Assembly (NCBI RefSeq): GCF_011927905.1
Contig: NZ_JAATJL010000001.1
Span: forward strand, 1,612,001-1,676,000
DNA length: 64,000 nucleotides
Direction of reading: 5' to 3'
DNA from: Arthrobacter pigmenti
Lineage (GTDB): Bacteria; Actinomycetota; Actinomycetes; Actinomycetales; Micrococcaceae
Numbering within the stretch: position 1 is the first letter of the stretch; each line of letters opens with the position of its first letter. The notes beneath the pieces are model-generated. The model searched no databases, had not been told where the DNA came from, and saw only the letters and a list, made by a program, of their open reading frames with translations. The position numbers and the translations under genes are program-made. Shown here piece by piece: positions 55,418 to 64,000 of this stretch.

Positions 55418-56635
55418 TCAGTCGCCCGCAGGGAGGACCGCAACGATCCTCGCAAGAATTGCTCCGGCGACATCGCTCTTGCTTCCGCTCACCGTTTCCG
55501 GTTCGGCGCCATGTGCATCAAGGATGGTTACTTCGGTGGAGTCCTGACCGAAAACGAGGGAACGGCCGACGGTGTTGAGAACGAGCAGGTCACAGCCCTT
55601 GCGCTTGAGTTTCTGCAGGCCGTGCGCCAGTGGGTCGCCGCTCTCATCCCCCGTTTCGGCTGCGAATCCGATGATCAGTTGCGGCGCACGTGCGGCATCG
55701 CGCTGCTGGACGGCCTCCCTGAGGATGTCCGGGTTGCGGATCAGGGTGATAACCGGTTCCTCGCCGTCGTCGCGCTTCTTGACTTTCGTCTCGGACACTG
55801 ACGCGGGACGAAAATCCGCGACAGCCGCAGCCATGATGAGCGCGTCCGAGGTCTGCGCGAGCTCCAGCGTGGCTTTCCGCAGCTCCTCGGCAGTTTCGAC
55901 GACGGTGAGCTCCGCCCCCGGTGGTGGAGGGACCTCAATGTGCGCGGCGATGAATCGCACGGTTGCGCCCGCAGCCAACGCCGCCTGGGCTAGCGCTACG
56001 CCCTGCTTGCCCGACGAGCGGTTGCCCAGGAACCTGACCGGGTCAAGAGGTTCCCGCGTCCCGCCGGCCGTGATGGTGACGGTCCGCCCGGCGAGCGTTC
56101 CGTTTGCCGGCGCCGCGGAGAGATGCAGGGCCGCGTGGAAGATGTCCGCCGGCTCCGGTAGACGCCCGGGACCGGTGTCGGTGCCGGTTAGCCTGCCAAC
56201 CGCCGGGTCGAGCACGACGGCGCCGCGTCCCCTGAGGGTGGCGACGTTGGCAACCGTTGCGGGGTGCTGCCACATCTCGGTATGCATTGCAGGTGCGAAC
56301 AGGACCGGGGCGCGGGTGACCAGGAGCGTGCCCGTCAGCAGGTCATCTGCCATACCCGCTGCGGAGCGGGCCAGTAAATCAGCTGTGGCCGGGGCAATGA
56401 CCACCAGGTCCGCTTCCTGACCTAGGCGGACGTGGCGAACCTGGTCGACGGCGTCGAACACGTTGTTGCTGACCGGATTTCCGGAGAGTGCTTCCCAGGT
56501 GGCAGTCCCCACGAACCGCTGGGCGGCCTCCGTGGGAATGACGGTCACCCCGTGTCCGGCCTCGGTGAACAAACGAAGAAGGGACGCCACCTTATAGGCA
56601 GCGATCCCTCCTCCAACACCCAGTACGATGCGCAT
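55418..56635 (-). CDS. coaBC: bifunctional phosphopantothenoylcysteine decarboxylase/phosphopantothenate-cysteine ligase
   Basis: A 405-residue two-domain enzyme of coenzyme A synthesis. The N-terminal flavoprotein decarboxylase has VLGVGGGIAAYK and [19 protein letters not shown]. The C-terminal ligase has TITAGGTREPLDPVRFLGNRSSGK. It first joins cysteine to phosphopantothenate, then decarboxylates the product. It follows rpoZ by 29 bases in the gmk-rpoZ-coaBC order, which is common in bacteria. Confidence 0.97.
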   Translation of the reverse strand: MRIVLGVGGGIAAYKVASLLRLFTEAGHGVTVIPTEAAQRFVGTATWEALSGNPVSNNVFDAVDQVRHVRLGQEADLVVIAPATADLLARSAAGMADDLLTGTLLVTRAPVLFAPAMHTEMWQHPATVANVATLRGRGAVVLDPAVGRLTGTDTGPGRLPEPADIFHAALHLSAAPANGTLAGRTVTITAGGTREPLDPVRFLGNRSSGKQGVALAQAALAAGATVRFIAAHIEVPPPPGAELTVVETAEELRKATLELAQTSDALIMAAAVADFRPASVSETKVKKRDDGEEPVITLIRNPDILREAVQQRDAARAPQLIIGFAAETGDESGDPLAHGLQKLKRKGCDLLVLNTVGRSLVFGQDSTEVTILDAHGAEPETVSGSKSDVAGAILARIVAVLPAGD

Positions 56636-56664
56636 GCGTTTGTTCAGCAGAGTATCGGGTTGAC

Positions 56665-56922
56665 CTACTCCGATGCCTCGGGCGAGGAGACAAGCATGCC
56701 CTCGTTGATCTCGCGAAGGGCGATGGACAGCGGCTTCTCGTTCAGCCGGGTATCCACGAGCGGGCCGACATACTCGAACAGGCCCTCATGCAGCTGCGAG
56801 TAGTAGGCATTGATCTGGCGCGCACGCTTGGCCCCGTAGATCACGAGGGCGTACTTTGAGTCCGACGCCTCCAACAGGGAGTCGATCGGCGGGTTGATGA
56901 TGCCTTCGGGCTGAGTTGACAC
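56665..56922 (-). CDS. rpoZ: RNA polymerase omega subunit
   Basis: An 85-residue small subunit that stabilises the RNA polymerase beta-prime subunit. [20 protein letters not shown] is the family core. The start is GTG 56922. It lies between gmk (46-base gap) and coaBC. Confidence 0.95.
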   Translation of the reverse strand: MSTQPEGIINPPIDSLLEASDSKYALVIYGAKRARQINAYYSQLHEGLFEYVGPLVDTRLNEKPLSIALREINEGMLVSSPEASE

Positions 56923-56968
56923 AAAATCTCCAATATTCGCTGGGCCGTTCGGTCACTGCGCTTGCGTT

Positions 56969-57538
56969 TCAGTGTGCGTGCGCGGTCAGGCCCATCAGTG
57001 AAACAAGCTCATCTGCTGCACGCTGGACGTTGTCATTGACCACCGTGTGGTCGAATTCCGGTTCTGCAGCAAGTTCCAGTTTAGCGGTTTCAAGCCGTTG
57101 CTGCTGCTCCTCGGCGGTTTCAGTGCCGCGGCCCACCAATCGGCGGACCATTTCTTCCCAGCTCGGTGGTGCGAGGAACACGAAATTTGCCTCCGGCATG
57201 GTCTCCTTGACCTGCCGTGCACCCTGAAGATCGATCTCAAGGAGCACAGATTTCCCTTCGGCCATCGCATCAATCACGGTCCGGCGCAGGGTCCCGTACC
57301 GGTTCCTTCCGTGCACGTGCGCCCACTCCAGCATCTGGTCGGATTCGACGAGGGCATCGAACTCTTCGGACGAAACGAAGTGGTAGTGCACGCCCTCCAC
57401 TTCACCCGGACGCGGCGGGCGCGTGGTGGCCGAAACAGAGAGTGCGACCTCCGGATAGTTGTCGCGTATGTAGGTGGATACCGTGCCTTTACCCACAGCC
57501 GTTGGGCCCGCGAGCACGGTCAGCCGCGGCTGATTCAC
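56969..57538 (-). CDS. gmk: guanylate kinase
   Basis: A 189-residue kinase that converts GMP to GDP. The P-loop is GPTAVGKG (residues 11-18), and [21 protein letters not shown] is the GMP-binding region. [12 protein letters not shown] follows. The start is GTG 57538. The gene follows mihF by 15 bases. Confidence 0.96.
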   Translation of the reverse strand: MNQPRLTVLAGPTAVGKGTVSTYIRDNYPEVALSVSATTRPPRPGEVEGVHYHFVSSEEFDALVESDQMLEWAHVHGRNRYGTLRRTVIDAMAEGKSVLLEIDLQGARQVKETMPEANFVFLAPPSWEEMVRRLVGRGTETAEEQQQRLETAKLELAAEPEFDHTVVNDNVQRAADELVSLMGLTAHAH

Positions 57539-57553
57539 AAGATACTTCTTTCT

Positions 57554-57889
57554 CTAGGGGCGGCTATTCGCCGAATGGTGCCTCAAATGCTCAACCAGCG
57601 CACGCCGTTGGTGGATACCTAGGCCGCGCACGCGGCGGGTGGAGGCGATCCCGACGGCATCCATGATCCCAGCCGCCCTCTTCTCACCCACGCCCGGAAG
57701 CGCCTTGAGCAGGTCGAGGACACGAAGCCTTCCGATCGCTTCCTCACTGGAGTGGCCGTTGATGACCTCACCGACGGTGATGTCCCCCGATTTGAGCCGG
57801 GACTTCAGCTCTGCCCGCACCGTCCGTGCCGCGGTGGCTTTCTCCCGCGCCAATGTTCGTTCGCTGTCGGTGAGGGGCTTCAAACTCAC
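57554..57889 (-). CDS. mihF: integration host factor, actinobacterial type (mIHF)
   Basis: A 111-residue nucleoid protein. The central helix-two-turn-helix LLKALPGVGEKRAAGIMDAVGI is typical of actinobacterial IHF, which is unrelated to proteobacterial IHF. It bends DNA and affects replication, recombination and transcription. The start is GTG 57889 after GGGAGCACGA. It sits between pyrF and gmk, its usual position in this phylum. Confidence 0.93.
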   Translation of the reverse strand: MSLKPLTDSERTLAREKATAARTVRAELKSRLKSGDITVGEVINGHSSEEAIGRLRVLDLLKALPGVGEKRAAGIMDAVGIASTRRVRGLGIHQRRALVEHLRHHSANSRP

Positions 57890-57962
57890 TCGTGCTCCCT
57901 AGGCAGTTGAACCGTCGGCTGAAGCACCGGCAGTCACGGATCTGTAGTTTGGGCTTGCACTG

Positions 57963-57992
57963 AACCTATCCGCTAGGGCGGCAGAAAATCAA
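57963..57992 (-). promoter_or_regulatory. possible promoter for mihF-gmk-rpoZ
   Basis: On the minus strand TTGATT (57992-57987), an 18-base spacer and TAGGTT (57968-57963) lie in the 99-base gap after pyrF. This would give the mihF-gmk group an internal promoter independent of pyrimidine control. Matches are partial. Confidence 0.35.
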
Positions 57993-58852
57993 TCCGTTCC
58001 GGACCCTGCCTCCGCCGGCGTCCTCAGAGCGTTCTGCGTTGCCTCGACCGCTTCCTTGAGCGCAGACACGTCTGGTCCGGCGCGGAGGATCTCCCTGCTC
58101 GAGTTGGGCAGGACCACTCCCGATACACCGGCAAACGCCGCATCCAGCTCTCTCCGACCGGCCCCCTGCGCTCCAACGCCGGGAGCGAGAATGGGGCCGT
58201 TCAGCGACTCCAGCTCCAGACGAAGCTCCCGCACGGCCTTTCCCGCCGTGGCGCCGATCACCAGGCCTACTGATCCCGGACCGTCGGCCAGGTTTTCCTG
58301 GGCAGCAGCGCGAACTATCCTCTGAGCCACCGAATTCTCGCCGCCCACGTGCTGGACCGAAGCACCCTCCGGGTTGGAGGTCAGCGCCAGCACGAAAACG
58401 CCTCGACCCGATTCCCGCGCTGCCGTCAACGCCGGACGAAGGGATTCGAATCCGAGGTACGGACTGAGGGTAATGGCGTCGGCAGCCAGTGCCGAACCGT
58501 CCCTGAGCCATGCGTCGGCGTAACCGGCCATGGTGGATCCGATGTCCCCGCGCTTGGCGTCAGCGATGGTCAGCAAACCATTGGCCGCACTCCGTGCCAG
58601 GAGGTCCTCAAGGACCGCGAACCCCCGCGAACCGTGCCTTTCAAACAGTGCCACCTGCGGTTTGATGACAGATACCCTCCCGGAGACCGCGTCCAGGACT
58701 GTATGGGAGAAACGCCGCAGGCCCTCCGGCGTGTCGTCGAGCCCCCATGCCTCCAGGAGCGAAGGGTGAGGGTCCACGCCAACGCACAGACTCCCCCACT
58801 GTTCGACGGCGGAGGCAAGGCGCGCTCCGAAGGTCGCCCTCGGCTCAGGCAT
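57989..58852 (-). CDS. pyrF: orotidine 5'-phosphate decarboxylase
   Basis: A 287-residue enzyme of the last step to UMP. It is of the longer mycobacterial type, with the active site [13 protein letters not shown] holding the Lys and Asp residues. [11 protein letters not shown] and [11 protein letters not shown] follow. ATG 58852 lies inside the last codons of carB, so the two genes overlap by eight bases; an upstream frame adds 72 residues in carB antiphase without conservation. Confidence 0.96.
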   Translation of the reverse strand: MPEPRATFGARLASAVEQWGSLCVGVDPHPSLLEAWGLDDTPEGLRRFSHTVLDAVSGRVSVIKPQVALFERHGSRGFAVLEDLLARSAANGLLTIADAKRGDIGSTMAGYADAWLRDGSALAADAITLSPYLGFESLRPALTAARESGRGVFVLALTSNPEGASVQHVGGENSVAQRIVRAAAQENLADGPGSVGLVIGATAGKAVRELRLELESLNGPILAPGVGAQGAGRRELDAAFAGVSGVVLPNSSREILRAGPDVSALKEAVEATQNALRTPAEAGSGTD

Positions 58853-61800
58853 TCGGCACAACGGTTTCCCCGCGGACGGCGCGCGCGTGGTCCTGGAGAC
58901 TGGTGACCGACCACTGGTAAGTGCGCAGCGCTTCGATCGCCTGGACTGCGGCATTGAACTCGGCAACCGTCGTGATGCACGGGATACCGATGGACGTTGC
59001 GGCTGCGCGGAGCTCATAGCCGTCGCTTCGCGCCTCGCCGCCGGAGGGGGTGTTGAAGACCATGTCAATGTCCCCGGCGACCACGAGGTCTGCGATCGTG
59101 CCTTCGCCTTCGGCGCTGCTGCCTTCGGCGACCTTGCGGACCGGTGTGGCCTGAATTCCGTTGCGCCTCAGGACATCGGCGGTCCCGCCGGTGGAGATAA
59201 TCTCGAATCCCAGGTCGGACAGACGCTTCACGCCCATGATCACGGAGCGCTTGTCGCGGTTGGCAACTGAGACAAACACCTTGCCCGAGGTGGGCAGGGC
59301 GTTGTTTGCCGCCGCCTGGCTCTTGGCGAACGCTGTGTCGAAGTGCTTGTCAATCCCCATTACCTCACCCGTCGAACGCATCTCCGGACCGAGCAGTGAG
59401 TCCACTACCTTCCCCTCGGGAGTCCGGAAGCGGCTGAACGGCAGGACGGCCTCCTTCACGGAAACCGGTGCGTCCAGCGGGAGAGCCCCGCCGTCTCCAG
59501 TTTCCGGCAGCATTTTGTACGCGGTGCGAAGCTGGTGGATGGTCACGCCGGTCCCGATGAGTGCGGCGGCCTTCGCCATCTGCACTCCGGTCGCCTTCGA
59601 AACAAAGGGCACCGTCCGTGAGGCGCGCGGATTAGCTTCGAGCACGTAGAGCACATCAGAGGCCAGTGCGAACTGGATATTGATCAGGCCGCGGACTCCT
59701 ACGCCTTCCGCGATGGCCTGGGTTGCAGTGCGCACCCGTTCAAGCACGTTCGCGCCAAGGGTGATTGGTGGCAGGACACATGCGGAGTCACCGGAGTGGA
59801 TCCCGGCTTCCTCGATGTGTTCCATAATGCCGCCGAGGTACATGTCCTTGCCGTCGTAGAGGGCGTCGACGTCGATCTCCACCGCATCCTCAAGGAACCG
59901 GTCGATCAGGACGGGGTGGTCCGGGGTAATCTCGGTGGCATTGGAGATGTAACGGGACAGGTTCGCTTCGTCATACACGATCTCCATGCCGCGCCCGCCG
60001 AGTACATACGATGGACGCACGAGGACCGGATAGCCGATCTCATCGGCTATGGCCCGTGCGTCCTCGAAGGACACCGCGGTGCCGTTCTTCGGCGCGATGA
60101 GCCCCGCCTCATCCAGAACCCGCGCAAACTCGCCGCGGTGCTCCGCCAGGTCGATCGCCTCCGGAGAAGTACCGAGAATCGGGATACCGGCGTCGGCCAG
60201 TTCCTTGGCTAGCTTCAGCGGCGTCTGGCCGCCCAATTGTACGAAGACGCCCATAACGCCGCCCGTGCGCTCCTCAGCGGCGATGACCTCCAGCACGTCC
60301 TCGAGCGTGAGTGGCTCGAAGTAAAGCCGGGTGGAAACGTCGTAGTCAGTGGAGACGGTTTCGGGGTTGCAGTTGACCATGACGGTCTCGTATCCGGCCT
60401 TGCGCAATGCCATGGTCGCGTGAACGCAGGAGTAGTCGAACTCAATCCCCTGCCCGATCCGGTTAGGCCCGGAGCCCAGAATGATGATGGACGGTTTGGC
60501 ATGCAGCCCGACTTCGTCTTCCTCGTCATAGGACGAGTAGTGGTACGGCGTGTACGCAGCGAACTCGGCCGCGCACGTGTCTACGGTCTTGAAGACCGGG
60601 CGGATATCCAGCGCGTGGCGGACGCCGCGCACAACGGCCTCGGGGGTATGCGTGAGGAGGCCGATCTGTTCATCGGAGAAGCCGTGGCGCTTCGCCAGGC
60701 GTAGGGATCCGGGTTTGATGCCTTCCTTTCGCACGGTGGCGGCCACCTCGTTCAGCAGGACAAGCTGGTCCAGGAACCAGGGGTCGATGCCCGTCGCGGC
60801 ATAAAGGTCTTCCACGGTGGCTCCGCCCAGCAGTGCACGCTGGACCTGCGAAAGCCGCTCGGTCGTTGGGCGCTTGGCCGCCTCGATAAGTTCCGGCACC
60901 TCGAAGTCGTTGACTGAGTCGAACGTGAGCTGCGAGCCCTTCTGTTCGAGCGACCGCAGCGCCTTCTGCAGAGCTTCGGTGAAGTTACGACCCATGGCCA
61001 TTGCTTCGCCCACGGACTTCATGGTGGTGGTCAGTGTCGGGTCCGCCGCTGGGAATTTCTCGAACGCGAAGCGCGGAACTTTCACTACGACGTAGTCCAG
61101 GGTGGGCTCGAATGAGGCCGGTGTCTGGCGTGTGATGTCGTTCGGAATTTCGTCAAGCGTGTAGCCGAGTGAGAGCTTGGTGGCGATCTTCGCGATGGCG
61201 AAGCCGGTTGCCTTCGACGCCAGCGCGGAGGAACGCGAGACACGCGGATTCATTTCGATGACCACGACCCGGCCGGTGTCCGGCTCGACTGCAAACTGGA
61301 TGTTGCAACCGCCTGTGTCCACCCCGACCTCACGGATGACGGCGATGGCGATATCCCGCAGGCGCTGGTACTCGCGGTCGGTCAGGGTCAGTGCAGGGGC
61401 AACTGTGATCGAGTCGCCGGTATGGACACCTACGGGATCGAAATTCTCGATGGAGCAGACGACAACCACGTTGTCCTTTTTGTCCCGCATCATCTCGAGT
61501 TCGTACTCCTTCCAGCCGAGGATGCTCTCCTCGAGGAGCACCTCGCTGGTGGGGCTGTACTGCAGGCCCTGGCCGACAATGCGGCGCAGATCGTCCTCGT
61601 TGTAGGCGAGGCCGGATCCCAGTCCCCCCATTGTGAAGGACGGACGAACAACCATCGGGTAGCCGAGATCGCCGGCCGCTTCAAGGGCAGCGTCGAGCGT
61701 GTTGATGATGCGCGACCTGGCGGACTCGGCGCCGCAACGCTCCACTACTCCCTTGAACTTCTCGCGGTCCTCGCCGAGTTCGATCGCCGCGATATTCGCG

Positions 61801-62150
61801 CCGATCAGCTCCACGCCGTACTTTTCGAGGACACCGTTCTTGTCGAGCGCAATCGCTGTATTGAGCGCTGTCTGCCCGCCCAGGGTCGGGAGGATGGCGT
61901 CGGGACGTTCCTTTTCGATGATCTTTTCGACCACCTCGGGTGTGATCGGTTCAACGTAGGTCGCGTCAGCGAACTCCGGGTCGGTCATAATCGTGGCCGG
62001 ATTCGAGTTCACGAGGATCACGCGCAGTCCCTCCTCCTTCAGGACGCGCAGTGCCTGAGTGCCCGAGTAGTCGAACTCGGCGGCCTGGCCGATAACGATC
62101 GGACCGGATCCGATGACCAGTACGGACGTGAGATCGGTTCTGCGGGGCAT
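58845..62150 (-). CDS. carB: carbamoyl-phosphate synthase large subunit
   Basis: An 1101-residue enzyme that makes carbamoyl phosphate from ammonia, bicarbonate and two ATP for arginine and pyrimidine synthesis. Two ATP-grasp halves repeat the same layout: [21 protein letters not shown] near the start and [20 protein letters not shown] in the middle. The C-terminal MGS-like domain ([20 protein letters not shown]) is the allosteric site. Its ATG directly follows the carA stop codon. It overlaps pyrF by eight bases. Confidence 0.98.
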   Translation of the reverse strand: MPRRTDLTSVLVIGSGPIVIGQAAEFDYSGTQALRVLKEEGLRVILVNSNPATIMTDPEFADATYVEPITPEVVEKIIEKERPDAILPTLGGQTALNTAIALDKNGVLEKYGVELIGANIAAIELGEDREKFKGVVERCGAESARSRIINTLDAALEAAGDLGYPMVVRPSFTMGGLGSGLAYNEDDLRRIVGQGLQYSPTSEVLLEESILGWKEYELEMMRDKKDNVVVVCSIENFDPVGVHTGDSITVAPALTLTDREYQRLRDIAIAVIREVGVDTGGCNIQFAVEPDTGRVVVIEMNPRVSRSSALASKATGFAIAKIATKLSLGYTLDEIPNDITRQTPASFEPTLDYVVVKVPRFAFEKFPAADPTLTTTMKSVGEAMAMGRNFTEALQKALRSLEQKGSQLTFDSVNDFEVPELIEAAKRPTTERLSQVQRALLGGATVEDLYAATGIDPWFLDQLVLLNEVAATVRKEGIKPGSLRLAKRHGFSDEQIGLLTHTPEAVVRGVRHALDIRPVFKTVDTCAAEFAAYTPYHYSSYDEEDEVGLHAKPSIIILGSGPNRIGQGIEFDYSCVHATMALRKAGYETVMVNCNPETVSTDYDVSTRLYFEPLTLEDVLEVIAAEERTGGVMGVFVQLGGQTPLKLAKELADAGIPILGTSPEAIDLAEHRGEFARVLDEAGLIAPKNGTAVSFEDARAIADEIGYPVLVRPSYVLGGRGMEIVYDEANLSRYISNATEITPDHPVLIDRFLEDAVEIDVDALYDGKDMYLGGIMEHIEEAGIHSGDSACVLPPITLGANVLERVRTATQAIAEGVGVRGLINIQFALASDVLYVLEANPRASRTVPFVSKATGVQMAKAAALIGTGVTIHQLRTAYKMLPETGDGGALPLDAPVSVKEAVLPFSRFRTPEGKVVDSLLGPEMRSTGEVMGIDKHFDTAFAKSQAAANNALPTSGKVFVSVANRDKRSVIMGVKRLSDLGFEIISTGGTADVLRRNGIQATPVRKVAEGSSAEGEGTIADLVVAGDIDMVFNTPSGGEARSDGYELRAAATSIGIPCITTVAEFNAAVQAIEALRTYQWSVTSLQDHARAVRGETVVPNA

Positions 62151-63398
62151 CTAGTTTTCTTCCTGCGCGGGGGTGGGAGCTTTTGAGACGTCGGAGGCAT
62201 CAGGCTCATCCGAGCCATCGCGGTCTGCGTTGGCGGCATCGGTCATGAGGTCGATGAACCGGTCGAACAGGTAAGCGGAGTCATGGGGGCCGGCGGCTGC
62301 CTCCGGATGGTACTGGACCGAGAAGGCGGGGAGGTCGAGGCACGCAAGGCCCTCCACGACGTCGTCGTTCAGGCTGACGTGGCTGACTTCCACCCGGCCG
62401 AACCGCTCCTCGGGAGCGGTCACCGGGCCATCCAGCGGCGCATCGACTGCAAACCCGTGGTTCTGGCTCGTGATTTCAACCTTGCCGGTCCGGCGGTCGA
62501 GCACCGGCTGGTTGATGCCCCGGTGGCCGTAGCGGAGCTTGTAGGTGCCGAAGCCGAGTGCCCGGCCGAGAATCTGGTTTCCGAAACAAATCCCGAAGAA
62601 CGGCACGCGGCCATCCAGGACACGCCGCAGGAGCGCAACCTGCGCGTCCGCGGTGGATGGATCTCCTGGGCCGTTGGACATGAACACGCCGTCAGCTCCC
62701 GCGGCAACAACGTCCTCGTAGGAGGCGTCCGCCGGCAGGACCACCGTGCGTACGCCCCGCTGCGCGAAGTGCTTGGGCGTCATAGCCTTGATGCCGAGGT
62801 CCAGGGCCGCCACGGTGAAGCGCGGGCCCCCCTCCCAGCCATGATCGGAAGGCTCAACGACGTAGCTTGAGTCGATGCTGACTTCCTCGGCAAGGCGCGA
62901 ACCCTCCATGCTGCGCTGAGCGGTAACCTCCGCGAGCAGCTCGGCGTCGCTGCGTGCGGCGTCCGGGCCCGAGAAGATGCCCGCCTTCATAGCGCCACGC
63001 TCACGCAGGTGCCGGGTGATGGCGCGTGTGTCCACGCCCTGGATGCCCACGACACCCTGTTCGACGAGTTCCTCGTCAAGACTTTTTTCGGATCTCCAGT
63101 TCGAGGGGCGCCGGGCGGCGTCGCGCACGATGTAGCCGGACACCCAGATCCGGCGCGATTCGGCGTCGTCCCGGTTCACCCCGGTGTTCCCGATGTGGGG
63201 AGCTGTCTGCACCACGAGCTGACGCGCGTAGGAAGGATCAGTGATGGTTTCCTGGTAGCCCGTCATGCCGGTGGCGAAAACAGCTTCGCCAAGCGCCGTT
63301 CCCTGAGCGCCATAGCCGCTCCCCCGGAACGTCCGTCCGTCTTCCAGCACCAGAACCGCTGCCGTGCCCGCCCGCGTTACCTCCGCGTGTGTTGTCAC
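62151..63398 (-). CDS. carA: carbamoyl-phosphate synthase small subunit
   Basis: A 415-residue glutamine amidotransferase that supplies ammonia to CarB. The N-terminal CPSase_sm domain begins [20 protein letters not shown]. The class I GATase domain has [12 protein letters not shown] (catalytic Cys) and [15 protein letters not shown] (His and Glu). A Pro/Asp-rich tail of about 30 residues follows. The start is GTG 63398 after AAGGAAAT. It overlaps the preceding gene by four bases. Confidence 0.97.
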   Translation of the reverse strand: MTTHAEVTRAGTAAVLVLEDGRTFRGSGYGAQGTALGEAVFATGMTGYQETITDPSYARQLVVQTAPHIGNTGVNRDDAESRRIWVSGYIVRDAARRPSNWRSEKSLDEELVEQGVVGIQGVDTRAITRHLRERGAMKAGIFSGPDAARSDAELLAEVTAQRSMEGSRLAEEVSIDSSYVVEPSDHGWEGGPRFTVAALDLGIKAMTPKHFAQRGVRTVVLPADASYEDVVAAGADGVFMSNGPGDPSTADAQVALLRRVLDGRVPFFGICFGNQILGRALGFGTYKLRYGHRGINQPVLDRRTGKVEITSQNHGFAVDAPLDGPVTAPEERFGRVEVSHVSLNDDVVEGLACLDLPAFSVQYHPEAAAGPHDSAYLFDRFIDLMTDAANADRDGSDEPDASDVSKAPTPAQEEN

Positions 63399-63934
63399 TG
63401 TATTTCCTTGCTGTTTGGGCTTGTTGGGTTTGTTGAGGAGTCCGGTTCCCCGATCAGCGCGTTCACCGCAGCAAGCAGCTGCGGCTTGTCCGCCGCATAT
63501 CTGGTCCGGAACCCTGTGTCATAGATTTCCTCGCCGAGCGTCCAGGTGACAACGAGCAGTCCGTCCTTCTCGACAAACTTGCCGGCCATGCCGCGCTCCA
63601 GCCGGACGCCGACAAGGCTGTCCCGTGCGATGTAGATTTCGCGCTCACCCGAACGGTCGAACAGGAGGCCGTGGGAGTAGACAGCAGCCGTTGCCGACGC
63701 CTTGTTGCCGAGTCCATGGACGCTGACGCGGTCCAGCCAGTCACCACCCGACGTTGTGACGACGTATTGCCCGACAGCTGCGTAGTGCGGGGCTCCCCGA
63801 TCTTCCGGAGCTGCCGACGGAGGCTGGATGTGCTGCTGCCTGCGCAGCCGGTTCCGCCAGCCCAGAGCCATGAGACCAAGCAGAACGGCGATCGCAATAA
63901 GGGAAACGACGACGGCGGTGGTTGCTACGTCCAT
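63395..63934 (-). CDS. PH-like domain membrane protein of the pyrimidine operon
   Basis: A 179-residue protein. One hydrophobic helix (about residues 5-25) is followed by a basic stretch (WRNRLRRQQ) and a C-terminal domain of about 120 residues that looks PH-like ([21 protein letters not shown]). It is probably membrane-bound with the domain in the cytoplasm. Proteins of this kind recur between pyrC and carA in actinobacteria; the role is unknown. It overlaps pyrC by ten bases and carA by four. Confidence 0.87.
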   Translation of the reverse strand: MDVATTAVVVSLIAIAVLLGLMALGWRNRLRRQQHIQPPSAAPEDRGAPHYAAVGQYVVTTSGGDWLDRVSVHGLGNKASATAAVYSHGLLFDRSGEREIYIARDSLVGVRLERGMAGKFVEKDGLLVVTWTLGEEIYDTGFRTRYAADKPQLLAAVNALIGEPDSSTNPTSPNSKEIQ

Positions 63935-64000
63935 GCGGGAACCTCATCTCTGGACGGATGTGGTGAGTTCAATACACCGTCGAGCACTGTGGGGTGGCCG
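63925..64000 (-). CDS. pyrC: dihydroorotase, C-terminal fragment
   Basis: The last 24 codons of a minus-strand gene entering from beyond the window end, reading GHPTVLDGVLNSPHPSRDEV and continuing PAWT before TAG at 63925-63927. The sequence GHPTVLDG and the place directly before the PH-like gene and carA identify the dihydroorotase of the pyr operon. The stop overlaps the next gene by ten bases. Confidence 0.8.
   Translation of the reverse strand, partial: GHPTVLDGVLNSPHPSRDEVPAWT

Overview
The window reads as a chromosomal segment of a high-GC actinobacterium, most likely an Arthrobacter-like member of the Micrococcaceae. The inference rests on families that are typical of, or restricted to, actinobacteria: CtaF-type oxidase subunit IV, an actinobacterial integration host factor (mIHF), a PriA without a Walker A motif, DUF3043, DUF3097, an LCP protein with a LytR_C domain, and a PH-like gene inside the pyrimidine operon. 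Gene order from pyrC to priA also fits that group. No rRNA, tRNA, CRISPR array, prophage or DDE-type insertion sequence was recognised. The only mobile element seen is one group II intron.

Layout. 0-2.1 kb: the start of a gene leaving the window, a perfect terminator hairpin, and a group IIC-like intron with its reverse transcriptase inserted behind it. 2.1-5.8 kb (minus): cytochrome aa3 oxidase genes ctaC-ctaD-ctaF and an erpA-type Fe-S gene. 5.9-13.8 kb: a dipeptidase, DUF3043, pyrD, a hydrolase, uppS-recO and leuA, the last with a Leu-codon leader peptide. 13.8-25.6 kb: a PepO-like peptidase, an LCP protein, the phoH-ybeY-CNNM-era chain (RNA and ribosome maturation), a GerMN/Gmad2 lipoprotein, and hrcA-dnaJ-rsmE with an imperfect CIRCE. 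25.7-37.1 kb: DUF3097, DUF4870, lepA-hemW, a PemK-like toxin-fold gene, rpsT, comEA-comEC-holA and degV.

37.1-43.5 kb: leuS, with its own short Leu leader peptide and an intrinsic attenuator, diverges from a bifunctional proline dehydrogenase/P5C dehydrogenase. 43.5-49.1 kb: a complete glycerol module (glpD-glpF-glpK) divergent from a SorC-type regulator. 49.1-52 kb: an aldo/keto reductase, an alpha/beta hydrolase and a glycosyltransferase, the last two overlapping. 52-64 kb (minus): a long chain from pyrC through a PH-like gene, carA, carB, pyrF, mihF, gmk, rpoZ, coaBC, metK and priA, which joins pyrimidine, nucleotide, cofactor and replication functions with overlapping or near-touching reading frames.

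The points most worth a second look are: (i) the intron that separates the oxidase operon from its own terminator; (ii) two leucine leader peptides, before leuA and leuS, built on almost the same nucleotide core; (iii) a TOPRIM/RNase M5-like motif pair inside the uncharacterised DUF3097 protein; and (iv) an aquaglyceroporin with both NPA boxes altered.
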